Source: Nitrosopumilaceae archaeon (GTDB taxonomy: Archaea; Thermoproteota; Nitrososphaeria; Nitrososphaerales; Nitrosopumilaceae). From it: a stretch of DNA of 64,000 bases. How positions within the stretch are numbered: position 1 is the first letter of the stretch; each line of letters starts with the position of its first letter. The stretch is from the NCBI GenBank assembly GCA_030041535.1, contig JASHNR010000045.1:1-64000 (forward strand). The letters are read 5' to 3'. The notes beneath the pieces were generated by a model. The model was given only the letters and a program-made list of their open reading frames with translations, was not told the origin of the DNA and did not search any database. Shown here piece by piece: positions 17,545-25,454 of the stretch. Position numbers and translations under genes: made by a program.

Positions 17545-18781
17545 GCTGGTACTTTTCCATCCGTCGTACCTTGGCCTCAAGTTCTGCCAGCCTTTGCAGC
17601 GCTTGCTCCTTTTCATTGTTTGATGCGGCAAGTTTCTCTTTTTCCCGTTTTTCAATCTCAAGCTTGTGCCTCAATCGCATCTCCTCGCCTACCACAAGCT
17701 CCGGCATGGCATCAAGGTATTCTGGTACAAGGTCAAGTATATCGGTCCAGAAATAGTTCTTGTCTGTTGTAACAACGCCGGTGTGACCCATCAGCCTCTC
17801 CTTTATCACAAGGGCAGACAATGTTCCGCGCTTCTTTCCGTTCTCCATCATTATTCTATCCCAGTACCGCCTAAACCCATTGGTGACAGGAACCTGGTGT
17901 CTTCTGTGTCCCTCTGTGAGAGGATTCCTAAGGCCGGTCCTTAGAAGCAGCACCCATATTCTTCTTCTTATTGCCAGATCCGTTATCGGTGTTGGCTTGA
18001 CATATCTTGCAAGTACCAGATAATCAGAGCCTGTCGGAGGTCTCTTCATCCTCTCGGTCCAGATCTTTTTGTACTCTTCAAGCTTCTTCCAGGCTTCAAG
18101 TGAAATGAGCGAAATATACTCGTCTGGTGTTCCCTTGTAGATTACCATGCCGGCGCAGACAACATTTGCGGAATCATCTTTTTCAACCTCTACCTTGTAT
18201 GTCCCGTTTATTTCATAAATGGGAAATACGTTCTCCCATCTCTGGCCATTCCATGCGCCAGACCTGAAACCTCCCGAGCTTGATGCAAGTATTATAAAAT
18301 CAGTCTCTATAGAACGTGAGTACTCTAGCATCTTTTGCAGCTCCTGCCTTGTGTATCCCCTTCCCTTGTGGATATTGTCTTCATCTGGAAATGTCACATA
18401 GACCCTCTTCCAGCCAAGGCCCAAGCCGTTCATGTCAAGGAACTTTTTGACTGCCTTGATCTTGTTTGGCAGAGTAGAGGGATTGAGATAGGCAGGATTT
18501 GATTTATCCAGCATAGTCCTCTCCCTGAGCTTTCGCGCATATGCCAAGACCAAACTTGTTGCCTTTTCCTGGTCATCTTTTGCCATCTCTGCAAACTGCC
18601 CTGCCCTCTCCCTGTAATCTCCACTGAATATGTCGGCACATGCATCCAAAAGAAACCTCTTGAGGTTGCCATCCATAGTTCTTCTAGTCTCGGAAGATTT
18701 TATCCCGGAATAGAAGAGGTCAAGGGCATTTTCATGTCCGATTTTTATCTCGTCAAGTGAGAGCCTAATGTTGCCGCTCAT
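17537..18781 (-). CDS. tyrosine recombinase (integrase) with C-terminal coiled coil
   Basis: The 414-residue protein has the tyrosine-recombinase catalytic residues in order: Arg173 in GGFRSGAW, Arg304 in NGFRRYWD, His333 in RLMGHTG and the nucleophile Tyr343 in DKNYFWTD. In the second box most relatives have His three residues before the Arg (HxxR); here Asn301 stands there. Residues about 365-414 form a charged coiled coil (EKREKEKLAASNNEKEQALQ), seen in integrases of Nitrososphaerota. It is transcribed away from a tRNA-Lys gene 83 bases from its start, the usual place for such elements to integrate. Probably catalyses integration and excision at that tRNA. Confidence 0.85.
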   Translation of the reverse strand: MSGNIRLSLDEIKIGHENALDLFYSGIKSSETRRTMDGNLKRFLLDACADIFSGDYRERAGQFAEMAKDDQEKATSLVLAYARKLRERTMLDKSNPAYLNPSTLPNKIKAVKKFLDMNGLGLGWKRVYVTFPDEDNIHKGRGYTRQELQKMLEYSRSIETDFIILASSSGGFRSGAWNGQRWENVFPIYEINGTYKVEVEKDDSANVVCAGMVIYKGTPDEYISLISLEAWKKLEEYKKIWTERMKRPPTGSDYLVLARYVKPTPITDLAIRRRIWVLLLRTGLRNPLTEGHRRHQVPVTNGFRRYWDRIMMENGKKRGTLSALVIKERLMGHTGVVTTDKNYFWTDILDLVPEYLDAMPELVVGEEMRLRHKLEIEKREKEKLAASNNEKEQALQRLAELEAKVRRMEKYQPK

Positions 18782-18864
18782 GGTATCCCACCAAATCCGT
18801 TGGAATTGAGAAATGCGGACGGGTTTTCAGCTACTCGAGTCCCAAAAGAAGACCAATGAAGAAG

Positions 18865-18938
18865 CGGGTTCGCGGGGATTCGGACCCCGGACAGCCGGAT
18901 TAAAAGTCCGGTACTCTACCTGGCTGAGCTACGAACCC
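18865..18938 (-). tRNA. tRNA-Lys (anticodon UUU), probable integration site
   Basis: A 74-nucleotide cloverleaf: acceptor GGGTTCG/CGAACCC with discriminator G, D-arm GCTC...GAGT, anticodon arm CCGGA-CTTTTAA-TCCGG with TTT, and T-stem CGGGG/CCCCG. The T-loop reads TCCGAAT, so position 55 is C where nearly all tRNAs have U (pseudouridine). The 3' end faces the integrase gene, so the 3' half may have been supplied by the element. No second copy of the 3' end was found in the window. Confidence 0.9.
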
Positions 18939-19035
18939 ACGCGAAAGGTCATAGTTGTGTATAATTTAGTCTTTTACAAAATTTTTAGATGAAAAGAAAG
19001 CTTTAAACTCAGATTTTTGTTCCCAATATTTCAAC

Positions 19036-19142
19036 GCCCTTGTAGTATAGAGAGGCTTGGGTAAAATCCAATCCTTGTATAGCCCGGTCTAGAATGGGGC
19101 CCTGTCACGGCCTCGACGCGAGTTCAAATCCCGCCAAGGGCG
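19036..19142 (+). tRNA. tRNA-Asp (anticodon GUC) with 32-nucleotide D-loop insertion
   Basis: Acceptor GCCCTTG/CAAGGGC with discriminator G, anticodon arm GGGCC-CTGTCAC-GGCCT, T-loop TTCAAAT. After GTATAG (positions 10-15 of the tRNA) an extra 32 nucleotides precede CCCGGTCTA; removing them leaves a normal 75-nucleotide tRNA. GTATAG is repeated at both ends of the insertion, and its interior can form a stem GGCTTGGG/TCCAATCC with one mismatch. This fits a non-canonical archaeal intron, though a strict bulge-helix-bulge was not found. The T-stem contains an A-C mismatch at pair 52-62. Confidence 0.85.
19051..19082 (+). other. likely non-canonical tRNA intron (D-loop)
   Basis: These 32 nucleotides interrupt the D-loop of tRNA-Asp. 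The exact borders can slide because GTATAG occurs at both ends. An internal hairpin is possible. Removal by the splicing endonuclease is inferred from the restored cloverleaf. Confidence 0.6.
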
Positions 19143-19188
19143 CTTACACTTTTTTCAACCAAAACCAGATGTCGATGTTTTGTTAGAG

Positions 19189-19995
19189 TCAGTTTGGTAA
19201 ATTCAATTTCTCAAGAGTTTCATCGAGTATTTCCTGACTGGCTGCAGCGATAAAGGAAATTCTTTGGTCATAGCCAAGATCTGAATCAAGTGGATTTGCA
19301 TTTTTATCAACTATGATTCCGCCTGCCTCTGATGCAATGAGGTAGCCGGCAGCAACATCTGTTACTCGCAGCTTTTCTCTGAGGTCTACAAACAGGTCCA
19401 CCAGCCCACGAGCAAATATTGCAAGCTCTAATGCAACGGCACCAAAGTGTCTGATGTGGTTAGATGCTGAAATGATGGGGGATAATTTCTGTAGCGAGTC
19501 TAGAGATATGCCAGACAAATCCACTCCTACCACAAAGTAAAGCGGCTTTTTTTTGTGGACTGTGATTTTTTTTCCATTCATAAAAGCCCCTTTACCTCTT
19601 GATGCAGAATACAGATCACCAGTGTACAGATCAATGATTACTGCATCAATAACAGAGCTAAGCTTATCCTTTGTGGCAAATGCAAGAGAACAGCACGAAA
19701 AGGGAATGCCTCTTACTGCATTTGTAGATCCATCAACGGCGTCCATTATTATAAAGCCCTCAGGATTTTTTGAAAGTTCAACCTTACCACATTCTTCGCC
19801 AAGAACTATGCATGGAAAATCAACCTCCCTTAGGTAATCCAAAACTGTTTTCTCTGCTATTATGTCTATTCGCCGTGATATGTCTCCGCCTGCTCCTCTG
19901 CCAAAATCTCCTGCCGACTCTTCTGTTCCAGGAAGATGCTTGACACTCTCATAAACTCTTTTTGCAGCTTGCTCTAAAATCTCAATTTTTTCCAC
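19189..19995 (-). CDS. suhB: inositol monophosphatase family phosphatase (archaeal SuhB/FBPase IV type)
   Basis: The 268-residue protein has the metal-binding motifs of the family: GEE at 66-68, DAVDGSTN at 85-92 and TDVAAG in the C-terminal half, all needed for Mg2+-dependent phosphomonoester cleavage. Archaeal members often act on both inositol-1-phosphate and fructose-1,6-bisphosphate, so it may serve gluconeogenesis or inositol lipid synthesis. The length is normal. It is a single gene, divergent from the gene at 20082. The substrate cannot be settled from sequence. Confidence 0.85.
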   Translation of the reverse strand: MEKIEILEQAAKRVYESVKHLPGTEESAGDFGRGAGGDISRRIDIIAEKTVLDYLREVDFPCIVLGEECGKVELSKNPEGFIIMDAVDGSTNAVRGIPFSCCSLAFATKDKLSSVIDAVIIDLYTGDLYSASRGKGAFMNGKKITVHKKKPLYFVVGVDLSGISLDSLQKLSPIISASNHIRHFGAVALELAIFARGLVDLFVDLREKLRVTDVAAGYLIASEAGGIIVDKNANPLDSDLGYDQRISFIAAASQEILDETLEKLNLPN

Positions 19996-20081
19996 GGATT
20001 TTTTATTGTCGATCCTAATTTATTTCAAGTAATCAGAAAAACATCTCAATGAATAAATAGCAAAAGAAGTTGTGCCAATAT

Positions 20082-21200
20082 GTGAGCAGCAAAGATGAAT
20101 CGATTTTTAGCAAAGAGGCTTTGATGTCGACAAAACCAGGAAAGGACATAGTAAAACAGGCCTTATTCAAAAGTAAGGGTTACAAACAATTTGATAAATA
20201 CAAAAAGGAAGCAGAGGATGAACTTCCAAAATTTACAAAGAGATTTGCTGAAGACTTGCTAAGACAAATAAAGTCTGACAATACTCCTGATGAAACTCAA
20301 GAAAAATTTGCCGCTGAAGTAGGTTCAAGCGAGATCACTCTAGAGAAATCCCAAATAGATTCGGTCAAAAAAAGGCTTGAAGACTATGATACCCTGCTTG
20401 ATAGGGTGACCAGAATTCTTAATTCCAACTTTGTTAAAATGACGTTTCCAGTTTTTAGCGCTCTGTATGATGCTTCATCGCAATACTTTGGGGATACAAA
20501 TGATGCCAAAAAGAAAACTGACATAATAGATGGGCACATTATTGCAATAGATCTAAGCGAACCAATGGATAGAATAATGGACAAAGATGAGGATGTAGAG
20601 TATCTGGATGACTACAAGCTAATGAATCCATACATTTTGCAACTTGCCAGAACTAAGATTGGAAATGGAGGACAGCAGGTATTGGAAGAATTTGAACGAG
20701 GATTCAAAGATGCAAGAATAGGTCAGTATGTTGATTTTAAACTGAAAATGAAACCAAAGGGCATAACAGAGGAATCCATGATTGAATGTTATAAAAAATA
20801 CAGAGCCGTAATGGGTACAGCAGGAAAGAACATGGCACTCGCACGTCTTCCTCTGGGTGAAATTTTCTATTTGGGGATGGCAAAGGCAGCCGAGTCAGTG
20901 GGGTGTGGCAACGAGATTGAAGACTCGATAAAGAACAAATTTGTTAAAGTTCCTTCTTGGCCGCTCTATTATACAATCCTGACAAATGATATACAGAAGG
21001 GATTTGAATTTACAATGAAAAAGAGTGAACTGTATCTAAGTGAAGCAAGACTGGCTTTGGAACTTTTACCTGAAAACTTTTCGCACAGGGATTTTCTTGA
21101 ATTTTTATTTCTTACTGTAGAGCATTACAATTCGTTCTGGTTTAACCAACTACAAAAACAGAAACTTTGGTCAGAATTTGATTCAAAACTACCCAAGTGA
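20082..21200 (+). CDS. conserved hypothetical protein upstream of rfcL
   Basis: A soluble, acidic and helical protein of about 372 residues. The frame is open from TTG 20070; GTG 20082 and ATG 20124 (MSTKPGKDIVKQ) are better starts. No catalytic motif was recognised. It ends 6 bases before the replication factor C large subunit on the same strand, so the two probably form an operon, which hints at a role linked to DNA replication or repair; this link is inference only. Confidence 0.6.
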   Translation: MSSKDESIFSKEALMSTKPGKDIVKQALFKSKGYKQFDKYKKEAEDELPKFTKRFAEDLLRQIKSDNTPDETQEKFAAEVGSSEITLEKSQIDSVKKRLEDYDTLLDRVTRILNSNFVKMTFPVFSALYDASSQYFGDTNDAKKKTDIIDGHIIAIDLSEPMDRIMDKDEDVEYLDDYKLMNPYILQLARTKIGNGGQQVLEEFERGFKDARIGQYVDFKLKMKPKGITEESMIECYKKYRAVMGTAGKNMALARLPLGEIFYLGMAKAAESVGCGNEIEDSIKNKFVKVPSWPLYYTILTNDIQKGFEFTMKKSELYLSEARLALELLPENFSHRDFLEFLFLTVEHYNSFWFNQLQKQKLWSEFDSKLPK

Positions 21201-21206
21201 TAGAAA

Positions 21207-22370
21207 ATGATGTGGTCTGAAAAATATAGGCCAAAAAATCTTCTTGAAATGATTGGCAATGAAGAAGCAAAAGAATCGTTTGTCAAGTGGATTGCCAAGT
21301 GGGTCAAGGGAACAAAACCCCTGCTCTTGGTTGGGCCTCCTGGAATTGGAAAGACTACGATGGCTATGCTTTGTGCTAAACAATTTGGATATGATATGAT
21401 AAGCCTGAACGCAAGTGATGTCCGAAATAAACAACGCATACAAGAGATACTCAATCCGGTTATGGGAAATACCGGCGTTCTTGGCAAACACATGCTAATC
21501 TTTGTCGATGAAGTGGATGGAATTCATGGAAGATCTGATTTTGGAGGAGTGGGAGCACTTGTAGACATTCTAAAGGAGCCCACAGTTCCAATAATCTTGG
21601 CTGCAAACTCTGATAATTCTGATAAAATGAAGGACATTAAAAAAGCCACAACAACAATACGAATGAGACCTATTCCACCTAGACTTTTACGATTTTATCT
21701 GGAAGAGATTTTGAGACGGGAAGGTGCCTCCCTTAAGATTGGGACCATGATAAAGCTAGTTCTTGATTCAAGAGGCGACATTAGGTCCATTCTAAATTCT
21801 TCTCAAGCTCTTGTATCTGGATTTGAACCGCAAACCGACAAGTCCTTTGAAACAACAGACATAGAATCTTCAATAAACGCATTTTTCAAAGCAAAATCGA
21901 ATCAGGAAGCAATGATGATACTTTATTCTTTAAGGATTGATCCACAAGAAAAGATTGATGCGTTTTATTCGAGTATAATAACAAGCCAGCTCTCAAAAGA
22001 AGACATGCAAGAGATGCTGGATGTAATCTCAGAAGCTGACATGCTTTACGGAAAAATAATACGAGAACAACAGTGGAGGCTTTTACGATATCTGGATTCA
22101 ATTCTTGTTAGGCTCTACAAGAATAATACTCCGGTTAGATATTCACAATATAATCTTCCTTGGCCTCTGATAACTCGATTGAGATGGGATGGTAAAGCAA
22201 TAAAGGAACTTGAAGCAAATCTCGCAAAACGCATGCATGTCTCTAGAAGTGTCTTTGCAACTTTTTATCTTCCATATTTTTTGATGTGTATCAAAAACAA
22301 GACATTAGTAATGGATTTCAATGATGCCGAAAATGAAATCATCCAAAAGGAGATAGCTATCATAAAATGA
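21207..22370 (+). CDS. rfcL: replication factor C large subunit
   Basis: AAA+ ATPase of 387 residues: N-terminal WSEKYRPKNL box II, Walker A GPPGIGKTT at 43-51, Walker B LIFVDEVDG at about 95-103 and sensor-like AANSDN at about 131-136. The SRC Arg finger of small subunits is not present, as usual for the large subunit. It loads the PCNA clamp onto primed DNA together with RfcS. The C-terminus is shorter than in many euryarchaeal RfcL proteins and lacks a clear PIP box, which is normal in this phylum. The stop overlaps the next gene (ATGA). Confidence 0.9.
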   Translation: MMWSEKYRPKNLLEMIGNEEAKESFVKWIAKWVKGTKPLLLVGPPGIGKTTMAMLCAKQFGYDMISLNASDVRNKQRIQEILNPVMGNTGVLGKHMLIFVDEVDGIHGRSDFGGVGALVDILKEPTVPIILAANSDNSDKMKDIKKATTTIRMRPIPPRLLRFYLEEILRREGASLKIGTMIKLVLDSRGDIRSILNSSQALVSGFEPQTDKSFETTDIESSINAFFKAKSNQEAMMILYSLRIDPQEKIDAFYSSIITSQLSKEDMQEMLDVISEADMLYGKIIREQQWRLLRYLDSILVRLYKNNTPVRYSQYNLPWPLITRLRWDGKAIKELEANLAKRMHVSRSVFATFYLPYFLMCIKNKTLVMDFNDAENEIIQKEIAIIK

Positions 22371-22684
22371 GCTGGCGCACTATGCCAATGAGATTCCCTG
22401 GAACTTGCATAGTTTGCAAGAAGAAGATCGAAGTAAATGAAGTTGCCTTGTGGGCAAAAGGATTAGGAGTCAAGCATCAGGCATGTGCTGAGGTTGTAGA
22501 TCTAAAATGCATTATCTGTGGTGGGCCTGCAGGGTGCCAACAATGTGAATTCACAGATGACTGTGACAGAAACAAAGTCTCGCAGATGTGCATATGCAAA
22601 AAATGTCATGAGGGAAAGGAAGTTTTTGTTCTCTATCAAAAGTCCATTTCAAACCGCTTTCCAATCCTGAATCTAAAGGATTGA
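22367..22684 (+). CDS. cysteine-rich zinc-binding protein
   Basis: The 105-residue protein has four or more Cys pairs: CIVCKK at about 14-19, CIICGG and CQQC at about 48-60, and CICKKC at about 76-81, enough for two or three zinc sites. It overlaps the rfcL stop codon, so its level is tied to clamp-loader synthesis. The fold looks like tandem zinc ribbons; binding to DNA, RNA or another protein is possible but not shown. Confidence 0.65.
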   Translation: MSWRTMPMRFPGTCIVCKKKIEVNEVALWAKGLGVKHQACAEVVDLKCIICGGPAGCQQCEFTDDCDRNKVSQMCICKKCHEGKEVFVLYQKSISNRFPILNLKD

Positions 22685-22776
22685 ATCCTCTAAGCGAAGT
22701 GAATTCAAAAGTTTTCTGGAGACTTGGAAAATCTGGAGTAACAAAAATAGAGCGTTATGAATATGTTCTAAAGTAA
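22681..22776 (+). CDS. possible 31-codon mini-gene
   Basis: TTG 22681 overlaps the stop of the preceding zinc protein (TTGA) and opens 31 codons with a protein-like composition (NPLSEVNSKVFWRLGKSG, then a KIERYEYVLK ending). It may be a real coupled mini-gene or a tail of the upstream protein read after a frameshift. Confidence is low because of its length. Confidence 0.3.
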   Translation: MNPLSEVNSKVFWRLGKSGVTKIERYEYVLK

Positions 22777-22838
22777 TCTCTGTATTATGCAAATAAAGGA
22801 ATTAACATCTCGACATAATATGCAAAACTCTAAGGTCT

Positions 22839-23045
22839 CTAACTTTTAACTTTCATCCACTGATTCTGCCGTCCAACCCTTTTTCCCTTGATCTTTCCTT
22901 CTGCCTGTAGCTTGTATAGGTGGATTTGAGCAGTGTTCCAGCTTACGTCAATTCCTTTTGCAACCATTTCAGTAGTGACTGGCCAGTCACTCTTGTCGAT
23001 ATACTTGAGGATCATTTTGTCTATTTCATCAGATTTGGGTGACAT
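22839..23045 (-). CDS. winged-helix transcriptional regulator
   Basis: A 68-residue single winged-helix domain: helices at IDKMILKYIDK and TTEMVAKGID, recognition helix around SWNTAQIHLYKLQAEG and a basic wing (KIKGKRVGRQNQW). It is divergent from the secreted-protein gene at 23175. The spacer carries a tandem TATAGT-ATGATG repeat that may be its operator. Confidence 0.75.
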   Translation of the reverse strand: MSPKSDEIDKMILKYIDKSDWPVTTEMVAKGIDVSWNTAQIHLYKLQAEGKIKGKRVGRQNQWMKVKS

Positions 23046-23071
23046 GATTAGTATACTTCCTTATTGTATAT

Positions 23072-23098
23072 AGTTATGATGTATAGTATGATGGCATT
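23072..23098. repeat. tandem TATAGT-ATGATG repeat in a divergent promoter
   Basis: Two adjacent imperfect units of about 13 bases (TATAGTTATGATG, then TATAGTATGATGG) lie between the winged-helix regulator and the secreted-protein gene. The location is that of an operator. Confidence 0.35.
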
Positions 23099-23174
23099 TA
23101 AGTATTTATACCATGACTGTGCAAGATTAGAGATTGAAAAAGATCACAAGATCGATTATGTCTGAGAAAAAATT

Positions 23175-25151
23175 ATGATTCAAAATAAAATGCTCAGAAC
23201 TGGCATTCTCGTAGTAATGCCTGTGATTTTCGGTATCTTGTTAGTGTCAACACAGGCCTTTGCATACTGTCCACCAACGTGTGAACCAGCCGCCCAATAC
23301 ACTAACTCAATGATGACAGGTAATGCCTCTAGTCTTTCAGCAATTCAACAATCCTATGATGTAACTATAACTGTCACAACAGACAAATCATCCTATATCC
23401 GTGGAGATATAATCACAATATCAGGTCATGTAACAAATCCATATCCTGGTCAGGATGTGGCTGTGAAGACAACTGATCCATCACTTGATGATGTATTTGC
23501 AGCCGAACTAGCTCTTGATAATAACGGGGATTTTATCACCACCCTAAACACAGCTAGTTCACTCATGGCAGAAAATGGTCAATACACGATCTATGTACAA
23601 ATAGGTAATCACGAAGCAGCAACTGCTCAAACACAATTCACACTTACTGGAATACCGTCAACACAACCTTCACCATCGCAACAACAAACATTACCACAAA
23701 TTCAATTAACTAGCGGTGGAACTATTGATGTTGGATTCTCAACAAATCCTTCAAGCCCAAAATCTGGCTCTCAAACTAATCTACTGATAACCTTCATCAA
23801 CAAATCAACGCATGCGATTCAACCACACATAGACTACAAAGTAGCTGTGATGGAAGGAAACAATCAGATCTGTGGCACTCCAATAATGCATACCACAGAG
23901 GGATCAATTGCCATTCCATGTCAATTTCAATCATCTGGAACTTACCCTGTAACTGTTTACGTTGATGGAATTTTATTCCAGCCGATCCCTGAAGAAAGTA
24001 CCACATTTTCTGTCACGGTTGGAGGTTCTCCCTTTGTTCCTCCTAACTTACCTCAGCCCTCTTACATGATTCCTAATACTACCATGCCAAGTCAAGGGGC
24101 ATCAAATTACCAGGGTCCTGCTTACACAATTACTAATTCTAGTTCTACAAATCCAGATGCAGGAATTACAGTTACGACTGATAAATCATCATATAATTCG
24201 GGCGATACCATTACAATATTTGGCACAACGAATGCCTATCTTGGTGATAATCCTCTTACACTCATTCTAACAGATCCAGTTGGGCACACAATCCACGCAG
24301 ATCAGATCACAGTAACATCCGACAAGACATTTTCTGCTTCAATGGTTGCTATGGGAGCTCTATGGTTATCTGCTGGAACATATACAGCAGATGTCTATTA
24401 TGGCAATGAAAATGCAACTACAACATTCCAGTTCTCAGGTTCTTCTTTAGCCCCATCGGGTCCAAGCACTATTCCAGTTGATGGTACAAGCTATTCGGTA
24501 AGTTACACTATGACAAATGGTACAGTTCTTGATATCAAGGCAGATCCAGTGTCCCAGTCTTTGACAGTATCAATTCAGACTACAGGTGATGGCTTATTGA
24601 CAATTGACCTACCCAGAGCATTAATTGATACAAAGAATTCAGACGGTAGTGACAAAGCATTTGTTGTGTTAAACGATGGTCAAATTGCACAATTTACTGA
24701 AGGCTTCTCCAACGGTAGTGATAGAATCTTGGGAATTCTATTCAAGGATGGTACACAACAGATGAAAATCATTGGCACTCTGGTAGTAGGACAAGGATCT
24801 CCAACATCGCAACCTCAGGTTCCTAATGCTACCACTCCAAATCCAAACTTCAATCCCAGTCCAACAATACCATCGCCTTCTACCCGCGAGATTCCTGCAT
24901 GGGTAAAAACAAATGCTGGATGGTGGGCAAATGGACAAGTTTCGGATGCTGACTTTGAAAAGGGAATTGAATATTTGATTGACCAAAAAATAATCAAAGT
25001 TTCATCACACTCTCAGACAACATCAGGAGCACAACAAATACCTGCATGGGTGAAAAATACGGCAGGTATGTGGTCAACTAGTAAAATCTCAGATAATGAT
25101 TTTCTAAGGGGAATAGAATACCTAGCGCAGATTGGAATAATCAAAGGATGA
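23175..25151 (+). CDS. large secreted protein with Ig-like domains and C-terminal paired repeats
   Basis: The 658-residue protein starts at ATG 23175 with a signal peptide (hydrophobic residues 9-29, cleavage near AFA-Y). It holds two beta-rich domains opening VTTDKSSYIRGDIITISG (about 52-155) and VTTDKSSYNSGDTITIFG (about 333-420), the same type as in the protein at 6771. The last about 85 residues are two copies of a repeat, IPAWVK--AG-W----(I/V)SD-DF--GIEYL, at about 574-611 and 622-657. This repeat is common in exported proteins of this phylum. There is no PEFG signal or C-terminal anchor, so it is probably released or held in the cell wall layer. Confidence 0.8.
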   Translation: MIQNKMLRTGILVVMPVIFGILLVSTQAFAYCPPTCEPAAQYTNSMMTGNASSLSAIQQSYDVTITVTTDKSSYIRGDIITISGHVTNPYPGQDVAVKTTDPSLDDVFAAELALDNNGDFITTLNTASSLMAENGQYTIYVQIGNHEAATAQTQFTLTGIPSTQPSPSQQQTLPQIQLTSGGTIDVGFSTNPSSPKSGSQTNLLITFINKSTHAIQPHIDYKVAVMEGNNQICGTPIMHTTEGSIAIPCQFQSSGTYPVTVYVDGILFQPIPEESTTFSVTVGGSPFVPPNLPQPSYMIPNTTMPSQGASNYQGPAYTITNSSSTNPDAGITVTTDKSSYNSGDTITIFGTTNAYLGDNPLTLILTDPVGHTIHADQITVTSDKTFSASMVAMGALWLSAGTYTADVYYGNENATTTFQFSGSSLAPSGPSTIPVDGTSYSVSYTMTNGTVLDIKADPVSQSLTVSIQTTGDGLLTIDLPRALIDTKNSDGSDKAFVVLNDGQIAQFTEGFSNGSDRILGILFKDGTQQMKIIGTLVVGQGSPTSQPQVPNATTPNPNFNPSPTIPSPSTREIPAWVKTNAGWWANGQVSDADFEKGIEYLIDQKIIKVSSHSQTTSGAQQIPAWVKNTAGMWSTSKISDNDFLRGIEYLAQIGIIKG

Positions 25152-25271
25152 TTATGCCTCTATAGAGTCGGTTCACGCTAATCTCTGATTTATTATATAC
25201 AGAATTTTCTTCTCATGCTGGATGGATGATCTTGATTCCTATCTTGATTTTGTAAGTGATCTTGTATGTCC

Positions 25272-25287
25272 GGGTAAATTCTGACCC
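25272..25287. promoter_or_regulatory. operator-like site 1 (GGGT...ACCC)
   Basis: GGGTAAATTCTGACCC has matching GGGT/ACCC arms around an AT core. It shares the GGGTNNAAATT pattern with the two sites nearer the promoter. Confidence 0.35.
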
Positions 25288-25390
25288 TTGAACATCAAAT
25301 TATTTATTTGTCTGTTTGTGGGATCCAAATCAAACGTCAAATTTTTTCTTTGATAAGACATTATTTTATCTACAAAAAATTGTCAATTAA

Positions 25391-25406
25391 GTCTAAATTT
25401 AGACCC
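25391..25406. promoter_or_regulatory. operator-like site 2 (14-base perfect palindrome)
   Basis: GTCTAAATTTAGAC (25391-25404) is a perfect palindrome, followed by CC, so that its complement reads GGGTCTAAATTTAGAC. It abuts the TATA-like box of the carboxylase operon, a position suited to repression. Confidence 0.45.
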
Positions 25407-25422
25407 AAAATATATGATAAAA

Positions 25423-25437
25423 GGTTAAAATTTACCC
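25423..25437. promoter_or_regulatory. operator-like site 3 near the transcription start
   Basis: GGTTAAAATTTACCC resembles sites 1 and 2 and lies between the TATA-like box and the ATG at 25455. A protein bound here would block initiation. Confidence 0.4.
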
Positions 25438-25454
25438 TCAATAGAGTGTGATCA

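Larger units (their letters stand above)
25152..25454. promoter_or_regulatory. control region of the acyl-CoA carboxylase operon
   Basis: This 303-base gap contains three related palindrome-like sites (listed separately) and a TATA-like AAAATATATGAT at about 25407-25418, placed so that transcription would begin near 25440, close to the ATG at 25455. The first part holds the end of the secreted-protein transcript. No RNA gene was seen. Confidence 0.5.

Noticed and set aside
1-18864. Second copy of the tRNA-Lys 3' end as far attachment site
   Set aside because: Scanned by eye for GCGGGTTCGCGGGG-like sequence on the plus strand and its complement; none was seen in the window.
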